From positions 1-64,000 of the forward strand of contig NZ_RPOI01000017.1 in the NCBI RefSeq assembly GCF_003818115.1: 64,000 nt of DNA, written 5' to 3'. The stretch comes from Citrobacter youngae (lineage in GTDB: Bacteria; Pseudomonadota; Gammaproteobacteria; Enterobacterales; Enterobacteriaceae). Under the pieces are notes generated by a model that saw only the letters and a list, made by a program, of their open reading frames with translations, ran no database searches and was not told the DNA's origin. Shown here piece by piece: positions 33,233 to 47,009 of the stretch. The position numbers were made by a program, and so were the translations under genes. Each line of letters starts with the position of its first letter. Position 1 is the stretch's first letter.

Positions 33233-34027
33233 TTATTCGCCGTGTGTGATGATCGCCGGGATGGTGTCATCCGTGCGTAACGTCAGAATTTCACAGCCGT
33301 TTTCCGTCACCACAATAGTATGCTCGTACTGAGCAGACAAGCTCCGGTCTTTGGTTTTCACCGTCCAGCCGTCTTTCATGGTGCGGATACGGTAATCACC
33401 GGCATTCAGCATCGGTTCTACGGTGAAGGTCATGCCCGGCTGCAGTACCACACCGCCGTCGTCCGCATCGTAATGCAGAACCTGCGGTTCTTCATGGAAG
33501 CCGCGACCAATGCCGTGACCGCAGTATTCACGGACCACAGAGAAACCTTCGCCTTCCGCGTATTTCTGAATTGCAGCACCCAGGGTACGCAGGCGAATAC
33601 CTGGTTTTACCATGCGCAGCGCCAGGTACAGGCTTTCCTGCGTGACGCGGCACAGACGCTCGCCAAGAATGGTCGGTTTCCCGACGATAAACATTTTGGA
33701 CGTATCGCCGTGGTATTCGTCTTTAATCACGGTGACGTCAATGTTGACGATATCGCCGTCTTTCAGGAGCTTGGCATCGTCCGGGATCCCGTGGCACACG
33801 ACTTCATTAATAGAGATGCACACGGATTTCGGATAACCGTGATAGCCCAGGCATGCGGAAATGGCCTGCTGTTCATTCACGATGTAGTCGTTACAGATGC
33901 GATCCAGCTCGCCGGTGCTGACGCCCGGTTTAACAAACGGTGCGATCATTTCCAGTACATCAGCGGCCAGGCGGCCTGCGACGCGCATTTTTTCGATTTC
34001 TTCAGGGGTCTTGATTGAGATAGCCAT
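33233..34027 (-). CDS. map: Methionine aminopeptidase, type I
   Basis: Map removes the initiator methionine from nascent proteins. The 264-residue protein has the pita-bread fold metal ligands Asp97 and Asp108 ('NIDVTVIKDEYHGDTSKMF'), a His in 'YCGHGIGRGFHEEP', Glu in 'FTVEPMLN' and a final Glu in 'YEHTIVV' (part of the C-terminal core). It is divergent from rpsB across 449 bases (34028-34476), which hold an ERIC element, the rpsB promoter and its leader. Confidence 0.98.
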   Translation of the reverse strand: MAISIKTPEEIEKMRVAGRLAADVLEMIAPFVKPGVSTGELDRICNDYIVNEQQAISACLGYHGYPKSVCISINEVVCHGIPDDAKLLKDGDIVNIDVTVIKDEYHGDTSKMFIVGKPTILGERLCRVTQESLYLALRMVKPGIRLRTLGAAIQKYAEGEGFSVVREYCGHGIGRGFHEEPQVLHYDADDGGVVLQPGMTFTVEPMLNAGDYRIRTMKDGWTVKTKDRSLSAQYEHTIVVTENGCEILTLRTDDTIPAIITHGE

Positions 34028-34115
34028 GAATTCTGTCCATCAGTGCCGATGATATCGGCAATAATTGTTTAAGTGCTGCCAATGGTATCAGTCCCGCATA
34101 CATGCTGCCAAATTG

Positions 34116-34248
34116 AGAATCATTCTAAACTTCGCCTTTCGTGCCACAGGTGCGTTGGCTGTATTTTTTCACTCCAGTCACTTACTACATGTAAGCTCCT
34201 GGAGATTCAAAAATTTGCCGCCTTCCTGTAACACGAAATTCATCGTTC
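34116..34248. repeat. ERIC (IRU) element 2, map-rpsB spacer
   Basis: The core TTCACTCCAGTCACTTAC, then GTAAGCTCCTGGAGATTCA, is a clear ERIC signature. The arms pair imperfectly (TTTCGTGCCACAGG against CCTTCCTGTAACACGAAA). It ends about 25 bases before the rpsB -35 element. Confidence 0.82.
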
Positions 34249-34273
34249 ATTCAGCACACAGTACCAACAATTA

Positions 34274-34303
34274 TTGGTGTCGACGGCGTATTTGTGGTAT
34301 AAA
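34274..34303 (+). promoter_or_regulatory. rpsB promoter
   Basis: TTGGTG (34274-34279) and TATAAA (34298-34303) are 18 bases apart, with TG just before the -10. The discriminator GCGCGCC is G+C-rich, which is typical of promoters under stringent control by ppGpp and DksA. Confidence 0.78.
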
Positions 34304-34307
34304 GCGC

Positions 34308-35202
<895 letters not shown>

Positions 35203-35231
35203 TAAGGCACGCTCGTTAGAGCGACCCCTTA

Positions 35232-35356
35232 TATATCCTGGATAATTCGAGTTGCTGGAAGGCGTTGACGCAACGAATCCCCCGGAGCTTACGTCAGTAA
35301 GTGACTGGGGTGAGTAAGGAAAACAACGCACCAGCAGCTTGAAGAATGACGGATAT
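35232..35356. repeat. ERIC (IRU) element 3, rpsB-tsf spacer
   Basis: An imperfect palindrome of about 125 bases with ends ATATATCCTGGATAATTCG and CTTGAAGAATGACGGATAT, and the core GAGCTTACGTCAGTAAGTGACTGGGG. It lies inside the rpsB-tsf transcript and would form a long hairpin in the mRNA. Confidence 0.85.
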
Positions 35357-35382
35357 AGGCCAGGTAGTATCACGTTTGGTTA

Positions 35383-35408
35383 GGGGGCCTGTATATGGCC
35401 CCCTTTTT
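35383..35408 (+). terminator. Terminator-like hairpin in the rpsB-tsf spacer
   Basis: GGGGGCC/GGCCCCC with a 7-base loop is followed by TTTTT, about 60 bases before the tsf start. It looks like an intrinsic terminator. Because tsf must be expressed from rpsB, it probably acts as a partial terminator that sets the S2 to EF-Ts ratio. Confidence 0.78.
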
Positions 35409-35466
35409 CACTTTTAAATCTGTGCGGTTTCATGCCGGGCAGATCAAATCTTCCGAGGATTTTAGA

Positions 35467-36318
35467 ATGGCTGAAATTACCGCATCCCTGGTAAAAGAGC
35501 TGCGTGAGCGTACTGGCGCAGGCATGATGGATTGCAAAAAAGCACTGACTGAAGCTAATGGCGACATCGAGCTGGCAATCGAAAACATGCGTAAGTCCGG
35601 TGCTATTAAAGCAGCGAAAAAAGCAGGCAACGTTGCTGCTGACGGCGTAATCAAAACCAAAATCGACGGCAATATCGCTTTCATTCTGGAAGTTAACTGC
35701 CAGACTGACTTCGTTGCTAAAGATGCTGGTTTCCAGGCATTTGCTGACAAAGTACTGGACGCTGCTGTTGCTGGCAAAATCACTGACGTTGAAGTTCTGA
35801 AAGCACAGTTCGAAGAAGAACGTGTTGCTCTGGTTGCTAAAATCGGTGAGAACATCAACATCCGTCGCGTGGCTTCCCTGGAAGGCGAAGTTCTGGGTAG
35901 CTACCAGCACGGTGCGCGTATCGGTGTTCTGGTTGCTGCAACTGGCGCTGATGAAGAACTGGTTAAACAGCTGGCAATGCACATTGCTGCAAGCAAACCA
36001 GAATTCGTTAAGCCGGAAGACGTTTCTGCTGAAGTAGTAGAAAAAGAATACCAGGTTCAGCTGGATATCGCGATGCAGTCTGGCAAGCCGAAAGAAATCG
36101 CAGAGAAAATGGTTGAAGGCCGCATGAAGAAATTCACCGGCGAAGTTTCTCTGACTGGTCAGCCTTTCGTTATGGAACCGAGCAAATCTGTTGCTCAGCT
36201 GCTGAAAGAGCACAACGCTGACGTAACTGGTTTCATCCGCTTCGAAGTGGGTGAAGGCATCGAGAAAGTTGAGACTGACTTTGCAGCAGAAGTTGCTGCG
36301 ATGTCCAAGCAGTCTTAA
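35467..36318 (+). CDS. tsf: Elongation factor Ts
   Basis: EF-Ts recharges EF-Tu by releasing GDP. The 283-residue protein begins '[19 protein letters not shown]', contains the 'TDF' nucleotide-exchange motif ('CQTDFVAKD') near residue 80, and has the C-terminal coiled-coil and core subdomains. I chose the ATG at 35467; an open frame from 35395 precedes it without conservation. Codon bias is strong. Confidence 0.99.
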   Translation: MAEITASLVKELRERTGAGMMDCKKALTEANGDIELAIENMRKSGAIKAAKKAGNVAADGVIKTKIDGNIAFILEVNCQTDFVAKDAGFQAFADKVLDAAVAGKITDVEVLKAQFEEERVALVAKIGENINIRRVASLEGEVLGSYQHGARIGVLVAATGADEELVKQLAMHIAASKPEFVKPEDVSAEVVEKEYQVQLDIAMQSGKPKEIAEKMVEGRMKKFTGEVSLTGQPFVMEPSKSVAQLLKEHNADVTGFIRFEVGEGIEKVETDFAAEVAAMSKQS

Positions 36319-36328
36319 TTTTAAAAGG

Positions 36329-36353
36329 AGCCGCCTGAGGGCGGCTTCTTTTT
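36329..36353 (+). terminator. tsf terminator
   Basis: AGCCGCC/GGCGGCT with a TGAG loop, followed by TCTTTTT, starts ten bases after the tsf stop. Confidence 0.92.
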
Positions 36354-36463
36354 GCGCCCGACTTGTAAATTCAGCTAAGCGCTATAGTGGCAGGGCTGAA
36401 AAGCGACATACAATGTCGCTGGAATTAACTCATCTCATTCGTTGACAGTCTCAGGAAAGAAAC

Positions 36464-37189
36464 ATGGCTACCAATGCAAAACCCGTCTACAAACGTATTC
36501 TGCTTAAGTTAAGTGGCGAAGCTCTGCAAGGTTCAGAGGGCTTCGGTATTGATGCAAGCATACTTGACCGTATGGCTCAGGAAATCAAAGAGCTGGTCGA
36601 GCTGGGAATCCAGGTTGGCGTAGTGATCGGTGGTGGTAACCTGTTCCGTGGTGCTGGTCTGGCGAAAGCAGGGATGAACCGCGTCGTGGGCGACCACATG
36701 GGCATGTTAGCCACCGTAATGAACGGTCTGGCGATGCGCGATGCGCTTCACCGCGCCTATGTGAACGCTCGCCTGATGTCCGCTATCCCTCTGAACGGTG
36801 TGTGTGATAACTACAGCTGGGCGGAAGCGATCAGCCTGCTGCGTAACAACCGCGTGGTTATTTTGTCCGCTGGTACAGGCAACCCGTTCTTCACCACTGA
36901 CTCCGCAGCCTGCCTGCGTGGTATTGAAATTGAAGCGGATGTGGTTCTGAAAGCCACTAAAGTTGATGGTGTGTTTACCGCCGATCCAGCTAAAGATCCA
37001 ACAGCAACCATGTACGAACAGTTGACCTATGCTGAAGTACTGGATAAAGAACTGAAAGTGATGGATCTGGCTGCGTTCACGCTGGCTCGTGACCACAAAT
37101 TACCGATTCGTGTCTTCAACATGAACAAACCGGGTGCGTTGCGCCGCGTTGTGATGGGTGAAAAAGAAGGCACGTTAATCACGGAATAA
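36464..37189 (+). CDS. pyrH: UMP kinase
   Basis: PyrH phosphorylates UMP to UDP and is regulated by GTP and UTP. The 241-residue protein is an amino acid kinase-fold enzyme with '[10 protein letters not shown]', '[11 protein letters not shown]' and '[12 protein letters not shown]'. It lies between tsf and frr, each with its own spacer. A weak TATAGT at 36383-36388 may belong to its promoter. Confidence 0.98.
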   Translation: MATNAKPVYKRILLKLSGEALQGSEGFGIDASILDRMAQEIKELVELGIQVGVVIGGGNLFRGAGLAKAGMNRVVGDHMGMLATVMNGLAMRDALHRAYVNARLMSAIPLNGVCDNYSWAEAISLLRNNRVVILSAGTGNPFFTTDSAACLRGIEIEADVVLKATKVDGVFTADPAKDPTATMYEQLTYAEVLDKELKVMDLAAFTLARDHKLPIRVFNMNKPGALRRVVMGEKEGTLITE

Positions 37190-37328
37190 TTCCCGTTGCG
37201 GCTAAATGCAGGTAATATTCCGCTTTAATGTCGCGGGATACGTCCCTCAAAATTAATCAAGACTATACTTGTCACATCTTGCGTGGTGGGTATGGTCTGA
37301 CTGAAACAAGCTTTCAAGGATTCGTAAC

Positions 37329-37886
37329 GTGATCAACGATATCAGAAAAGATGCTGAAGTACGCATGGACAAATGCGTCGAAGCATTCAAAAATCAAATC
37401 AGCAAAATTCGCACGGGTCGTGCTTCTCCCAGCCTGCTGGATGGCATTATCGTAGAATATTACGGCACGCCGACTCCGCTGCGCCAGCTGGCAAGCGTAA
37501 CGGTTGAAGATTCCCGTACCCTGAAAATCAACGTGTTTGACCGTTCTATGGGGCCGGCTGTTGAGAAAGCGATTATGGCTTCTGACCTCGGTCTGAACCC
37601 AAGCTCAGCGGGTTCTGACATCCGCGTTCCGCTGCCACCGCTGACCGAAGAACGTCGTAAAGATCTGACCAAGATCGTACGTGGTGAAGCTGAAGGCGCG
37701 CGTGTTGCTGTGCGTAACGTACGCCGTGATGCCAACGACAAAGTGAAAGCGCTGCTGAAAGATAAAGAGATCAGCGAAGATGACGATCGCCGTTCTCAGG
37801 ACGACGTACAGAAACTGACCGATGCTGCAATCAAGAAAGTTGATGCGGCGCTGGCAGAGAAAGAAGCGGAACTGATGCAGTTCTGA
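37329..37886 (+). CDS. frr: Ribosome recycling factor
   Basis: RRF splits post-termination ribosomes together with EF-G. The 185-residue protein has the conserved tRNA-like fold sequence, from '[14 protein letters not shown]' through '[12 protein letters not shown]' to 'RRKDLTKIV' and the C-terminal helix. The start is GTG at 37329 with AAGGA upstream. Confidence 0.98.
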   Translation: MINDIRKDAEVRMDKCVEAFKNQISKIRTGRASPSLLDGIIVEYYGTPTPLRQLASVTVEDSRTLKINVFDRSMGPAVEKAIMASDLGLNPSSAGSDIRVPLPPLTEERRKDLTKIVRGEAEGARVAVRNVRRDANDKVKALLKDKEISEDDDRRSQDDVQKLTDAAIKKVDAALAEKEAELMQF

Positions 37887-37900
37887 TTCGCCTGTACGCT

Positions 37901-37951
37901 AAAAACGCCGCTTAGAAGGCCTGAGAAGGCTGGATGGCGGCGTTTTGCTTT
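37901..37951 (+). terminator. frr terminator
   Basis: AAAAACGCCGC pairs with GGCGGCGTTTT around a 20-base loop region that itself holds a small hairpin; a T run follows. It lies about 15 bases after the frr stop. Confidence 0.8.
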
Positions 37952-37982
37952 TTTATCCTGTCTCAATTCTTCTGGATGTCTC

Positions 37983-39179
37983 ATGAAGCAATTAACCATC
38001 CTGGGCTCAACCGGCTCTATTGGTTGCAGTACGCTCGATGTAGTACGCCATAACCCGGATAAATTTCGTGTTGCTGCGTTGGTAGCGGGTAAAAATGTCG
38101 CCCGTATGGTGGAGCAATGCCTTGAGTTTTCCCCCCGCTACGCGGTGATGGATGACGAAAAAAGTGCAGCGCTGGTGAAATCCGCATTGCGGGATCATGG
38201 AAGTCGCACCGAGGTTATGTGCGGGCAGCAGGCTGCCTGTGATATGGCCGCGCTGGATGATGTCGATCAGGTCATGGCGGCGATAGTTGGCGCGGCAGGT
38301 TTGTTGCCAACGCTTGCGGCAATCCGCGCAGGCAAAAACATTTTGCTGGCGAATAAAGAGTCTCTGGTAACCTGCGGACGTCTGTTTATGGACGACGTGA
38401 AACGGCATAAAGCGCAGCTTTTGCCGGTAGATAGCGAACATAACGCGATTTTTCAGAGTTTACCGCAACCTATCCAACACAATCTGGGATACGCTGACCT
38501 TGAGCAAAACGGCGTTGTGTCTGTTTTGCTTACCGGGTCTGGTGGCCCTTTCCGTGAAACGCCATTGCCCGATCTGGCTCTAATGACTCCCGATCAGGCA
38601 TGTCGTCATCCGAATTGGTCGATGGGACGAAAAATCTCCGTCGATTCCGCCACCATGATGAATAAAGGTCTGGAATACATTGAAGCGCGTTGGTTGTTTA
38701 ATGCCAGTGCAAGCCAGATGGAAGTGCTGATCCATCCACAGTCGGTTATTCACTCGATGGTCCGTTATCAGGATGGTAGCGTCCTGGCCCAGTTGGGTGA
38801 GCCTGATATGCGCACGCCTATCGCCCATACGATGGCATGGCCGGAACGTGTGAGCTCTGGGGTTAAGCCTGTCGATTTTTGCAAACTCAGTGCGTTGACG
38901 TTTTCCGCACCTGATTATCAGCGTTATCCGTGCCTGAAACTGGCGATGGACGCGTTTGAGCAAGGACAGGCTGCGACAACTGCGTTGAACGCCGCAAATG
39001 AGATTACCGTTGCTGCATTTTTGGCGCAGCAGATTCGATTTACGGATATCGCCGATCTCAATTTGTCCGTACTGGATAGGATGGATTTGCAGGAACCGCA
39101 GAGCGTTGAAGATGTGCTGAGGGTCGATGCCATCGCCAGAGACGTCGCGACAAAACAAGTGACACGACTCTCAAGCTGA
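37983..39179 (+). CDS. dxr: 1-deoxy-D-xylulose 5-phosphate reductoisomerase
   Basis: Dxr makes MEP, the committed intermediate of isoprenoid synthesis. The 398-residue protein has the NADPH loop 'GSTGSIG' (7-13), '[12 protein letters not shown]', the catalytic-loop and metal region '[11 protein letters not shown]', and '[12 protein letters not shown]' near the end. It is followed by a terminator, then uppS, which uses isoprenoid precursors made through this pathway. Confidence 0.98.
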   Translation: MKQLTILGSTGSIGCSTLDVVRHNPDKFRVAALVAGKNVARMVEQCLEFSPRYAVMDDEKSAALVKSALRDHGSRTEVMCGQQAACDMAALDDVDQVMAAIVGAAGLLPTLAAIRAGKNILLANKESLVTCGRLFMDDVKRHKAQLLPVDSEHNAIFQSLPQPIQHNLGYADLEQNGVVSVLLTGSGGPFRETPLPDLALMTPDQACRHPNWSMGRKISVDSATMMNKGLEYIEARWLFNASASQMEVLIHPQSVIHSMVRYQDGSVLAQLGEPDMRTPIAHTMAWPERVSSGVKPVDFCKLSALTFSAPDYQRYPCLKLAMDAFEQGQAATTALNAANEITVAAFLAQQIRFTDIADLNLSVLDRMDLQEPQSVEDVLRVDAIARDVATKQVTRLSS

Positions 39180-39281
39180 TGATAATCACTCTGTGAGGGA
39201 TCGTGCTATTTGTTAGCGTTGGGCTTCAGTGATATAGTCTGCGCCACCTGATCGCAGGTATTTGCTTTTTTTCGATCGGGT

Positions 39282-39307
39282 AAGCCGTGGTTTGACACGG
39301 CTTTTTT
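39282..39307 (+). terminator. Terminator between dxr and uppS
   Basis: AAGCCGTG/CACGGCTT with a 6-base loop is followed by a T run. A TATAAT at 39338-39343 just downstream may be the -10 of a uppS promoter; its -35 is poor. Confidence 0.8.
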
Positions 39308-39367
39308 GTGGATAGGCTTCAGTATTCCTGAGTACCGTATAATCCTTTCAGGGACTAAAAACGCGTT

Positions 39368-40126
39368 ATGTTGTCTGCAACTAAACCATTAAGCGAGAAC
39401 TTGCCAGCACATGGTTGTCGCCATGTCGCAATTATCATGGATGGCAATGGCCGCTGGGCGAAAAAGCAAGGGAAGATCCGCGCCTTTGGGCATAAGGCCG
39501 GAGCAAAATCCGTCCGCCGGGCTGTCTCTTTTGCTGCCAATAACGGTATTGACGCGTTAACGCTGTATGCCTTTAGCAGTGAGAACTGGAACCGACCAGC
39601 GCAGGAAGTCAGTGCGTTAATGGAATTGTTTGTGTGGGCACTTGATAGCGAAGTGAAAAACCTGCACCGCCATAACGTGCGCCTGCGTATTATTGGGGAT
39701 ATCAGTCGATTTAACACACGTTTGCAAGAACGGATTCGCAAGTCGGAAGCGCTTACAGCCCAGAATACCGGGTTAACGCTGAATATTGCCGCGAATTACG
39801 GTGGACGGTGGGATATTGTCCAGGGCGTCAGGCAACTGGCACAACAGGTGCAGGAAGGTCTGTTGCGTCCAGAGCAAATTGATGAAGAGATGCTTGGTCA
39901 GCAAGTGTGTATGCATGAGCTGGCTCCTGTGGATTTAGTGATAAGGACTGGGGGAGAGCATCGAATTAGTAATTTTTTGTTGTGGCAAATTGCCTATGCC
40001 GAACTTTACTTTACGGATGTTCTCTGGCCCGATTTCGATGAACAAGACTTTGAAGGTGCGCTACATGCCTTTGCTAATCGTGAGCGTCGTTTCGGCGGCA
40101 CCGAGCCCGGTGATGAAAAAGCCTGA
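39368..40126 (+). CDS. uppS: Undecaprenyl diphosphate synthase
   Basis: UppS adds eight isoprene units to farnesyl diphosphate to make the C55 lipid carrier for cell wall and O-antigen. The 252-residue protein has '[17 protein letters not shown]' with the catalytic Asp25, '[11 protein letters not shown]' and '[16 protein letters not shown]'. It starts the run uppS-cdsA-rseP-bamA. Confidence 0.98.
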   Translation: MLSATKPLSENLPAHGCRHVAIIMDGNGRWAKKQGKIRAFGHKAGAKSVRRAVSFAANNGIDALTLYAFSSENWNRPAQEVSALMELFVWALDSEVKNLHRHNVRLRIIGDISRFNTRLQERIRKSEALTAQNTGLTLNIAANYGGRWDIVQGVRQLAQQVQEGLLRPEQIDEEMLGQQVCMHELAPVDLVIRTGGEHRISNFLLWQIAYAELYFTDVLWPDFDEQDFEGALHAFANRERRFGGTEPGDEKA

Positions 40127-40138
40127 TGGGGGTCGCTT

Positions 40139-40996
40139 TTGCTGAAGTATCGCCTGATTTCTGCTTTTGTTTTAATACCCGTTGTCATCGCGGCGTTGTT
40201 TTTGTTGCCGCCAGTGGGGTTCGCCATTGTTACGCTGGTCGTCTGTATGCTGGCCGCCTGGGAATGGGGACAGTTAAGCGGTTTTGCCACGCGTACACAG
40301 CGAGTTTGGTTGGCGGTTTTGTGCGGGCTATTGCTGGCACTGATGCTGTTTTTGCTGCCTGAGTATCATCATAATATTCACCAACCGCTGGTTGAAGTGT
40401 CGCTTTGGGCGTCGCTGGGCTGGTGGGCCGTGGCGCTATTACTGGTGTTGTTTTACCCCGGTTCAGCCTCGGTCTGGCGTAATTCCAAAACATTACGCAT
40501 AATTTTCGGCGTGTTAACCATTGTTCCTTTCTTTTGGGGAATGCTGGCGCTACGTGCCTGGCACTATGATGAGAATCATTATAGTGGCGCGCTATGGCTG
40601 CTCTATGTCATGATCCTCGTTTGGGGAGCGGACTCTGGTGCCTATATGTTTGGTAAGATGTTTGGCAAACATAAACTGGCGCCGAAGGTTTCTCCTGGTA
40701 AAACCTGGCAGGGTTTTATTGGCGGACTTGCCACTGCAGCTGTAATCTCGTGGGGTTATGGTATGTGGGCGAATCTTGAAGTTGCGCCTGTCACCTTGCT
40801 CATTTGCTCCATCGTTGCAGCCCTGGCCTCCGTGCTGGGTGACCTGACCGAGAGTATGTTTAAGCGTGAAGCAGGTATTAAGGACAGTGGTCACTTAATC
40901 CCAGGACACGGTGGTATTCTGGATCGTATTGACAGCCTGACGGCTGCGGTGCCGGTCTTTGCTTGCCTGTTGTTACTGGTATTCAGGACGCTCTAA
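40139..40996 (+). CDS. cdsA: Phosphatidate cytidylyltransferase
   Basis: CdsA makes CDP-diacylglycerol, the precursor of all phospholipids, at the inner membrane. The 285-residue protein has about eight hydrophobic segments and the family signature near the C-terminus, '[20 protein letters not shown]' with the following D-R. The start is TTG at 40139 with GGGGGT upstream. It lies 12 bases after uppS. Confidence 0.97.
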   Translation: MLKYRLISAFVLIPVVIAALFLLPPVGFAIVTLVVCMLAAWEWGQLSGFATRTQRVWLAVLCGLLLALMLFLLPEYHHNIHQPLVEVSLWASLGWWAVALLLVLFYPGSASVWRNSKTLRIIFGVLTIVPFFWGMLALRAWHYDENHYSGALWLLYVMILVWGADSGAYMFGKMFGKHKLAPKVSPGKTWQGFIGGLATAAVISWGYGMWANLEVAPVTLLICSIVAALASVLGDLTESMFKREAGIKDSGHLIPGHGGILDRIDSLTAAVPVFACLLLLVFRTL

Positions 40997-41007
40997 CGGA
41001 TGGTCTT

Positions 41008-42360
41008 ATGCTGAGTATTCTCTGGAATCTGGCTGCATTCATCGTTGCACTTGGTGTACTTATCACCGTGCATGAATTTGGTCATTTCTGGGTTGCACGG
41101 CGCTGCGGAGTCCGCGTCGAGCGCTTTTCCATTGGCTTTGGAAAAGCGCTTTGGCGCCGTACCGATAAACAGGGTACGGAATACGTGATCGCCTTAATTC
41201 CCCTCGGCGGTTACGTCAAAATGCTGGATGAGCGCGCTGAGCCCGTTGTACCGGAGCTGCGCCACTATGCTTTCAACAATAAAACAGTTGGGCAGCGCGC
41301 GGCCATTATCGCTGCAGGCCCGATTGCAAATTTCCTCTTCGCTATTTTTGCCTACTGGCTGGTGTTTATCATCGGTGTCCCTGGCGTTCGTCCGGTTGTT
41401 GGTGAAATAACACCCAACTCGATTGCTGCCCAGGCGCAAATTCAGCCAGGTACGGAACTAAAAGCGGTTGATGGTATCGAAACCCCTGATTGGGATACCG
41501 TCCGATTGCAGCTGGTAGCCAAAATTGGTGATGAGCAGACTATCCTCAGCGTGGCACCGTTTGGTAGTAACCAGCGACAGGATAAAACGCTGGATTTGCG
41601 CCAATGGGCATTTGAGCCAGACAAACAGGACCCCGTCACGAGTTTGGGCATTCGTCCTCGTGGTTCGCAGATTGAACCGGTGCTGTCAGAAGTGCAGGTA
41701 AACTCCGCGGCAAGTAAGGCGGGTTTGCAAGCTGGCGACAGGATCGTTAAAGTCAATGGTCAGCCGCTGACGCAATGGATGACGTTCGTGACGTTGGTGC
41801 GCGATAATCCGGATAAGCCGTTAGCGCTAGATATTGAAAGACAAGGAAGTTCCTTGTCTTTAACGTTAACCCCAGATTCAAAAGAGGTTAACGGGAAGGC
41901 AGAAGGTTTTGCGGGCGTGGTGCCTAAAGTTATTCCTCTGCCTGATGAGTATAAGACTGTACGCCAGTATGGGCCATTCAGCGCCATCCTCGAAGCCTCG
42001 GATAAAACGTGGCAGTTGATGAAGCTAACGGTCAGTATGCTGGGAAAATTGATTACCGGTGATGTAAAACTGAACAACCTCAGTGGGCCGATTTCTATCG
42101 CCCAGGGGGCTGGGATGTCAGCGGAGTTCGGGGTTATTTATTACCTGATGTTCCTTGCGCTTATCAGCGTGAACTTAGGGATAATCAACCTGTTTCCGTT
42201 GCCCGTTCTTGACGGGGGGCATCTGCTGTTCCTGGCGATTGAAAAGCTGAAGGGCGGTCCGGTATCCGAGCGGGTTCAAGACTTTAGTTATCGCATTGGC
42301 TCTATCTTGCTGGTGTTGTTAATGGGGCTTGCACTTTTCAATGATTTCTCTCGGTTGTAA
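41008..42360 (+). CDS. rseP: Site-2 zinc metalloprotease RseP
   Basis: RseP cuts RseA within the membrane and releases sigma-E; it also clears signal peptides. The 450-residue protein has the zinc motif H22-E-F-G-H26 in the first membrane segment, 'GGYVKM', two PDZ domains in the periplasm, and '[13 protein letters not shown]' carrying the third zinc ligand. I chose the ATG at 41008, 11 bases after cdsA; an in-frame ATG at 40963 lies inside cdsA and is not conserved. Confidence 0.97.
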   Translation: MLSILWNLAAFIVALGVLITVHEFGHFWVARRCGVRVERFSIGFGKALWRRTDKQGTEYVIALIPLGGYVKMLDERAEPVVPELRHYAFNNKTVGQRAAIIAAGPIANFLFAIFAYWLVFIIGVPGVRPVVGEITPNSIAAQAQIQPGTELKAVDGIETPDWDTVRLQLVAKIGDEQTILSVAPFGSNQRQDKTLDLRQWAFEPDKQDPVTSLGIRPRGSQIEPVLSEVQVNSAASKAGLQAGDRIVKVNGQPLTQWMTFVTLVRDNPDKPLALDIERQGSSLSLTLTPDSKEVNGKAEGFAGVVPKVIPLPDEYKTVRQYGPFSAILEASDKTWQLMKLTVSMLGKLITGDVKLNNLSGPISIAQGAGMSAEFGVIYYLMFLALISVNLGIINLFPLPVLDGGHLLFLAIEKLKGGPVSERVQDFSYRIGSILLVLLMGLALFNDFSRL

Positions 42361-42371
42361 GAGAGTGTTAG

Positions 42372-44810
<2,439 letters not shown>

Positions 44811-44854
44811 TTGTTCTTCGCAAAGGAATGTAGTGGTAGTGTAGCGCTGACTTT

Positions 44855-44909
44855 AGGCGATCTTGCATGGGATCGCCTGGCCACGCAAAGAACTGCACCT
44901 TCGGGTGCA
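44855..44909 (+). other. Two stem-loops in the bamA-skp spacer
   Basis: AGGCGATC/GATCGCCT (44855-44862, 44871-44878) and TGCACC-TTCG-GGTGCA (44894-44909, a stable UUCG tetraloop) lie in the 122-base spacer. Neither has a T run, so they are more likely mRNA processing or stability elements than terminators. Confidence 0.65.
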
Positions 44910-44932
44910 AATGGGATGGTAAGGAGTTAATT

Positions 44933-45418
44933 GTGAAAAAGTGGTTATTAGCTGCAGGTCTCGGTTTAGCGATGGCAACGTCCGCACAGGCTGCTGACAA
45001 AATTGCAATCGTCAACATGGGTAGCCTGTTCCAACAGGTTGCACAGAAGACGGGTGTTTCTACTACGCTGGAAAATGAGTTCAAAGGCCGCGCCAGCGAA
45101 CTGCAGCGTATGGAATCCGACCTGCAATCTAAAATGCAGCGTCTGCAATCAATGAAAGCAGGCAGCGACCGTACCAAGCTGGAAAAAGACGTAATGGCTC
45201 AGCGCCAGACTTTCTCTCAGAAAGCGCAGGCTTTCGAGCAGGATCGTCAACGTCGTTCTAACGAAGAACGCGGCAAGCTGGTTAATCGTATCCAGACAGC
45301 TGTGAAATCTGTTGCGAGCAGCCAGAGCATCGATCTGGTTGTTGACGCGAACACCGTTGCATACAACAGCAGCGATGTAAAAGACATCACCGCTGACGTA
45401 CTGAAACAGGTTAAATAA
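44933..45418 (+). CDS. skp: Periplasmic chaperone Skp
   Basis: Skp holds unfolded outer-membrane proteins between the Sec machinery and BamA. The 161-residue precursor has a signal peptide ending 'SAQA-ADKIA' (cut after residue 20) and long charged helices that form the tentacles of the trimer. The start is GTG at 44933, with AAGGAG eight bases upstream; the frame extends upstream but without conservation. Confidence 0.97.
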   Translation: MKKWLLAAGLGLAMATSAQAADKIAIVNMGSLFQQVAQKTGVSTTLENEFKGRASELQRMESDLQSKMQRLQSMKAGSDRTKLEKDVMAQRQTFSQKAQAFEQDRQRRSNEERGKLVNRIQTAVKSVASSQSIDLVVDANTVAYNSSDVKDITADVLKQVK

Positions 45419-45421
45419 GTA

Positions 45422-46447
45422 ATGCCTTCAATTCGACTGGCTGATTTAGCAGAGCAGTTGGATGCAGAATTACACGGTGATGGCGATATCGTCATCACCG
45501 GCGTAGCGTCCATGCAATCTGCGCAAACTGGCAATATCACGTTCATGGTGAATCCAAAGTACCGTGAGCACCTGAGTGCATGCCAGGCTTCTGCCGTTGT
45601 GATGACGCAGGACTCCCTTCCATTTGCTAAGAGTGCTGTGCTGGTAGTGAAGAATCCCTACCTGACCTATGCACGAATGGCGCAAATTTTAGATACCACG
45701 CCTCAGCCTGCGCAAAACATTGCACCGAGTGCAGTAATCGATGCGACGGCGAAGTTGGGTAACAATGTTTCTGTGGGCGCGAATGCGGTCATTGAGTCTG
45801 GCGTAGAACTGGGCGATAACGTGGTTATCGGCGCAGGTTGCTTCGTTGGAAAAAACACAAAAATCGGCGCAGGTTCACGCTTGTGGGCGAATGTGACGAT
45901 TTACCACGACATTCAGATCGGTGAAAATTGCCTGATCCAGTCCAGCACCGTTGTCGGATCCGACGGATTTGGTTACGCGAACGATCGCGGTAACTGGGTG
46001 AAGATCCCGCAGCTTGGTCGCGTGATTATTGGCGATCGTGTTGAGATTGGCGCATGTACCACCATTGACCGTGGTGCGCTGGACGATACCGTGATCGGTA
46101 ATGGTGTTATCATTGATAACCAGTGCCAGATTGCGCATAACGTCGTGATTGGCGACAATACGGCTGTAGCCGGTGGCGTCATTATGGCGGGTAGCCTGAA
46201 GATTGGCCGTTACTGCATGATTGGCGGCGCCAGCGTGATTAATGGGCATATGGAAATATGCGACAAAGTCACGGTAACTGGCATGGGTATGGTGATGCGT
46301 CCTATCACTGAACCGGGCGTCTACTCCTCAGGCATTCCGCTACAACCCAACAAGGTATGGCGTAAAACAGCTGCACTGGTGATGAACATTGATGATATGA
46401 GCAAGCGCCTCAAAGCGATTGAGCGCAAGGTTAATCAACAAGACTAA
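45422..46447 (+). CDS. lpxD: UDP-3-O-(3-hydroxymyristoyl)glucosamine N-acyltransferase
   Basis: LpxD adds the second 3-hydroxymyristate in lipid A synthesis. The 341-residue protein has an N-terminal uridine-binding domain, then left-handed beta-helix repeats ('[18 protein letters not shown]' and on), the catalytic His in '[12 protein letters not shown]' (about residue 239) and a C-terminal helix. It starts four bases after skp. Confidence 0.98.
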   Translation: MPSIRLADLAEQLDAELHGDGDIVITGVASMQSAQTGNITFMVNPKYREHLSACQASAVVMTQDSLPFAKSAVLVVKNPYLTYARMAQILDTTPQPAQNIAPSAVIDATAKLGNNVSVGANAVIESGVELGDNVVIGAGCFVGKNTKIGAGSRLWANVTIYHDIQIGENCLIQSSTVVGSDGFGYANDRGNWVKIPQLGRVIIGDRVEIGACTTIDRGALDDTVIGNGVIIDNQCQIAHNVVIGDNTAVAGGVIMAGSLKIGRYCMIGGASVINGHMEICDKVTVTGMGMVMRPITEPGVYSSGIPLQPNKVWRKTAALVMNIDDMSKRLKAIERKVNQQD

Positions 46448-46474
46448 AGCACCGTCTTTGCATGTCTGACTTTT

Positions 46475-46508
46475 CGGCCTGTCCCATTCATACGATTGCG
46501 ACAGGCCG
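46475..46508 (+). other. Stem-loop in the lpxD-fabZ spacer
   Basis: CGGCCTGTC (46475-46483) and GACAGGCCG (46500-46508) form a perfect 9-base stem with a 16-base loop in the 103-base spacer. There is no strong T run after it, so transcription probably continues. Confidence 0.6.
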
Positions 46509-46550
46509 TGTTATTATTGCCTTTTAGTATATTTTGACAGGAAGAGTATT

Positions 46551-47006
46551 TTGACTACTAACACTCATACTCTGCATATTGAAGAGATTTTAGAACTTCT
46601 GCCGCACCGTTTTCCGTTTTTACTGGTAGACCGCGTGCTGGATTTTGAAGAAGGTCGTTTTCTGCGCGCAGTGAAAAATGTATCCGTTAACGAGCCTTTC
46701 TTTCAGGGCCACTTCCCGGGTAAACCGATTTTTCCTGGCGTGTTGATTCTGGAAGCGATGGCGCAGGCCACGGGTATTCTGGCGTTTAAAAGCGTAGGAA
46801 AACTGGAACCGGGCGAACTGTATTATTTCGCTGGTATTGATGAAGCACGCTTTAAGCGTCCCGTCGTGCCTGGCGATCAGATGATCATGGAAGTGACTTT
46901 CGAGAAAACGCGCCGCGGCCTGACCCGTTTCAAAGGGGTTGCACTGGTCGACGGTAAAGTTGTGTGCGAAGCAACGATGATGTGTGCCCGTAGCCGGGAG
47001 GCCTGA
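46551..47006 (+). CDS. fabZ: 3-hydroxyacyl-ACP dehydratase FabZ
   Basis: FabZ dehydrates 3-hydroxyacyl-ACP and competes with LpxA and LpxD for 3-hydroxymyristoyl-ACP, so it balances phospholipid and lipid A. The 151-residue hot-dog-fold protein has His54 in '[11 protein letters not shown]' and Glu68 in 'LILEAMAQ'. The start is TTG at 46551 with CAGGAAG upstream, as in E. coli. Confidence 0.98.
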   Translation: MTTNTHTLHIEEILELLPHRFPFLLVDRVLDFEEGRFLRAVKNVSVNEPFFQGHFPGKPIFPGVLILEAMAQATGILAFKSVGKLEPGELYYFAGIDEARFKRPVVPGDQMIMEVTFEKTRRGLTRFKGVALVDGKVVCEATMMCARSREA

Positions 47007-47009
47007 TAC

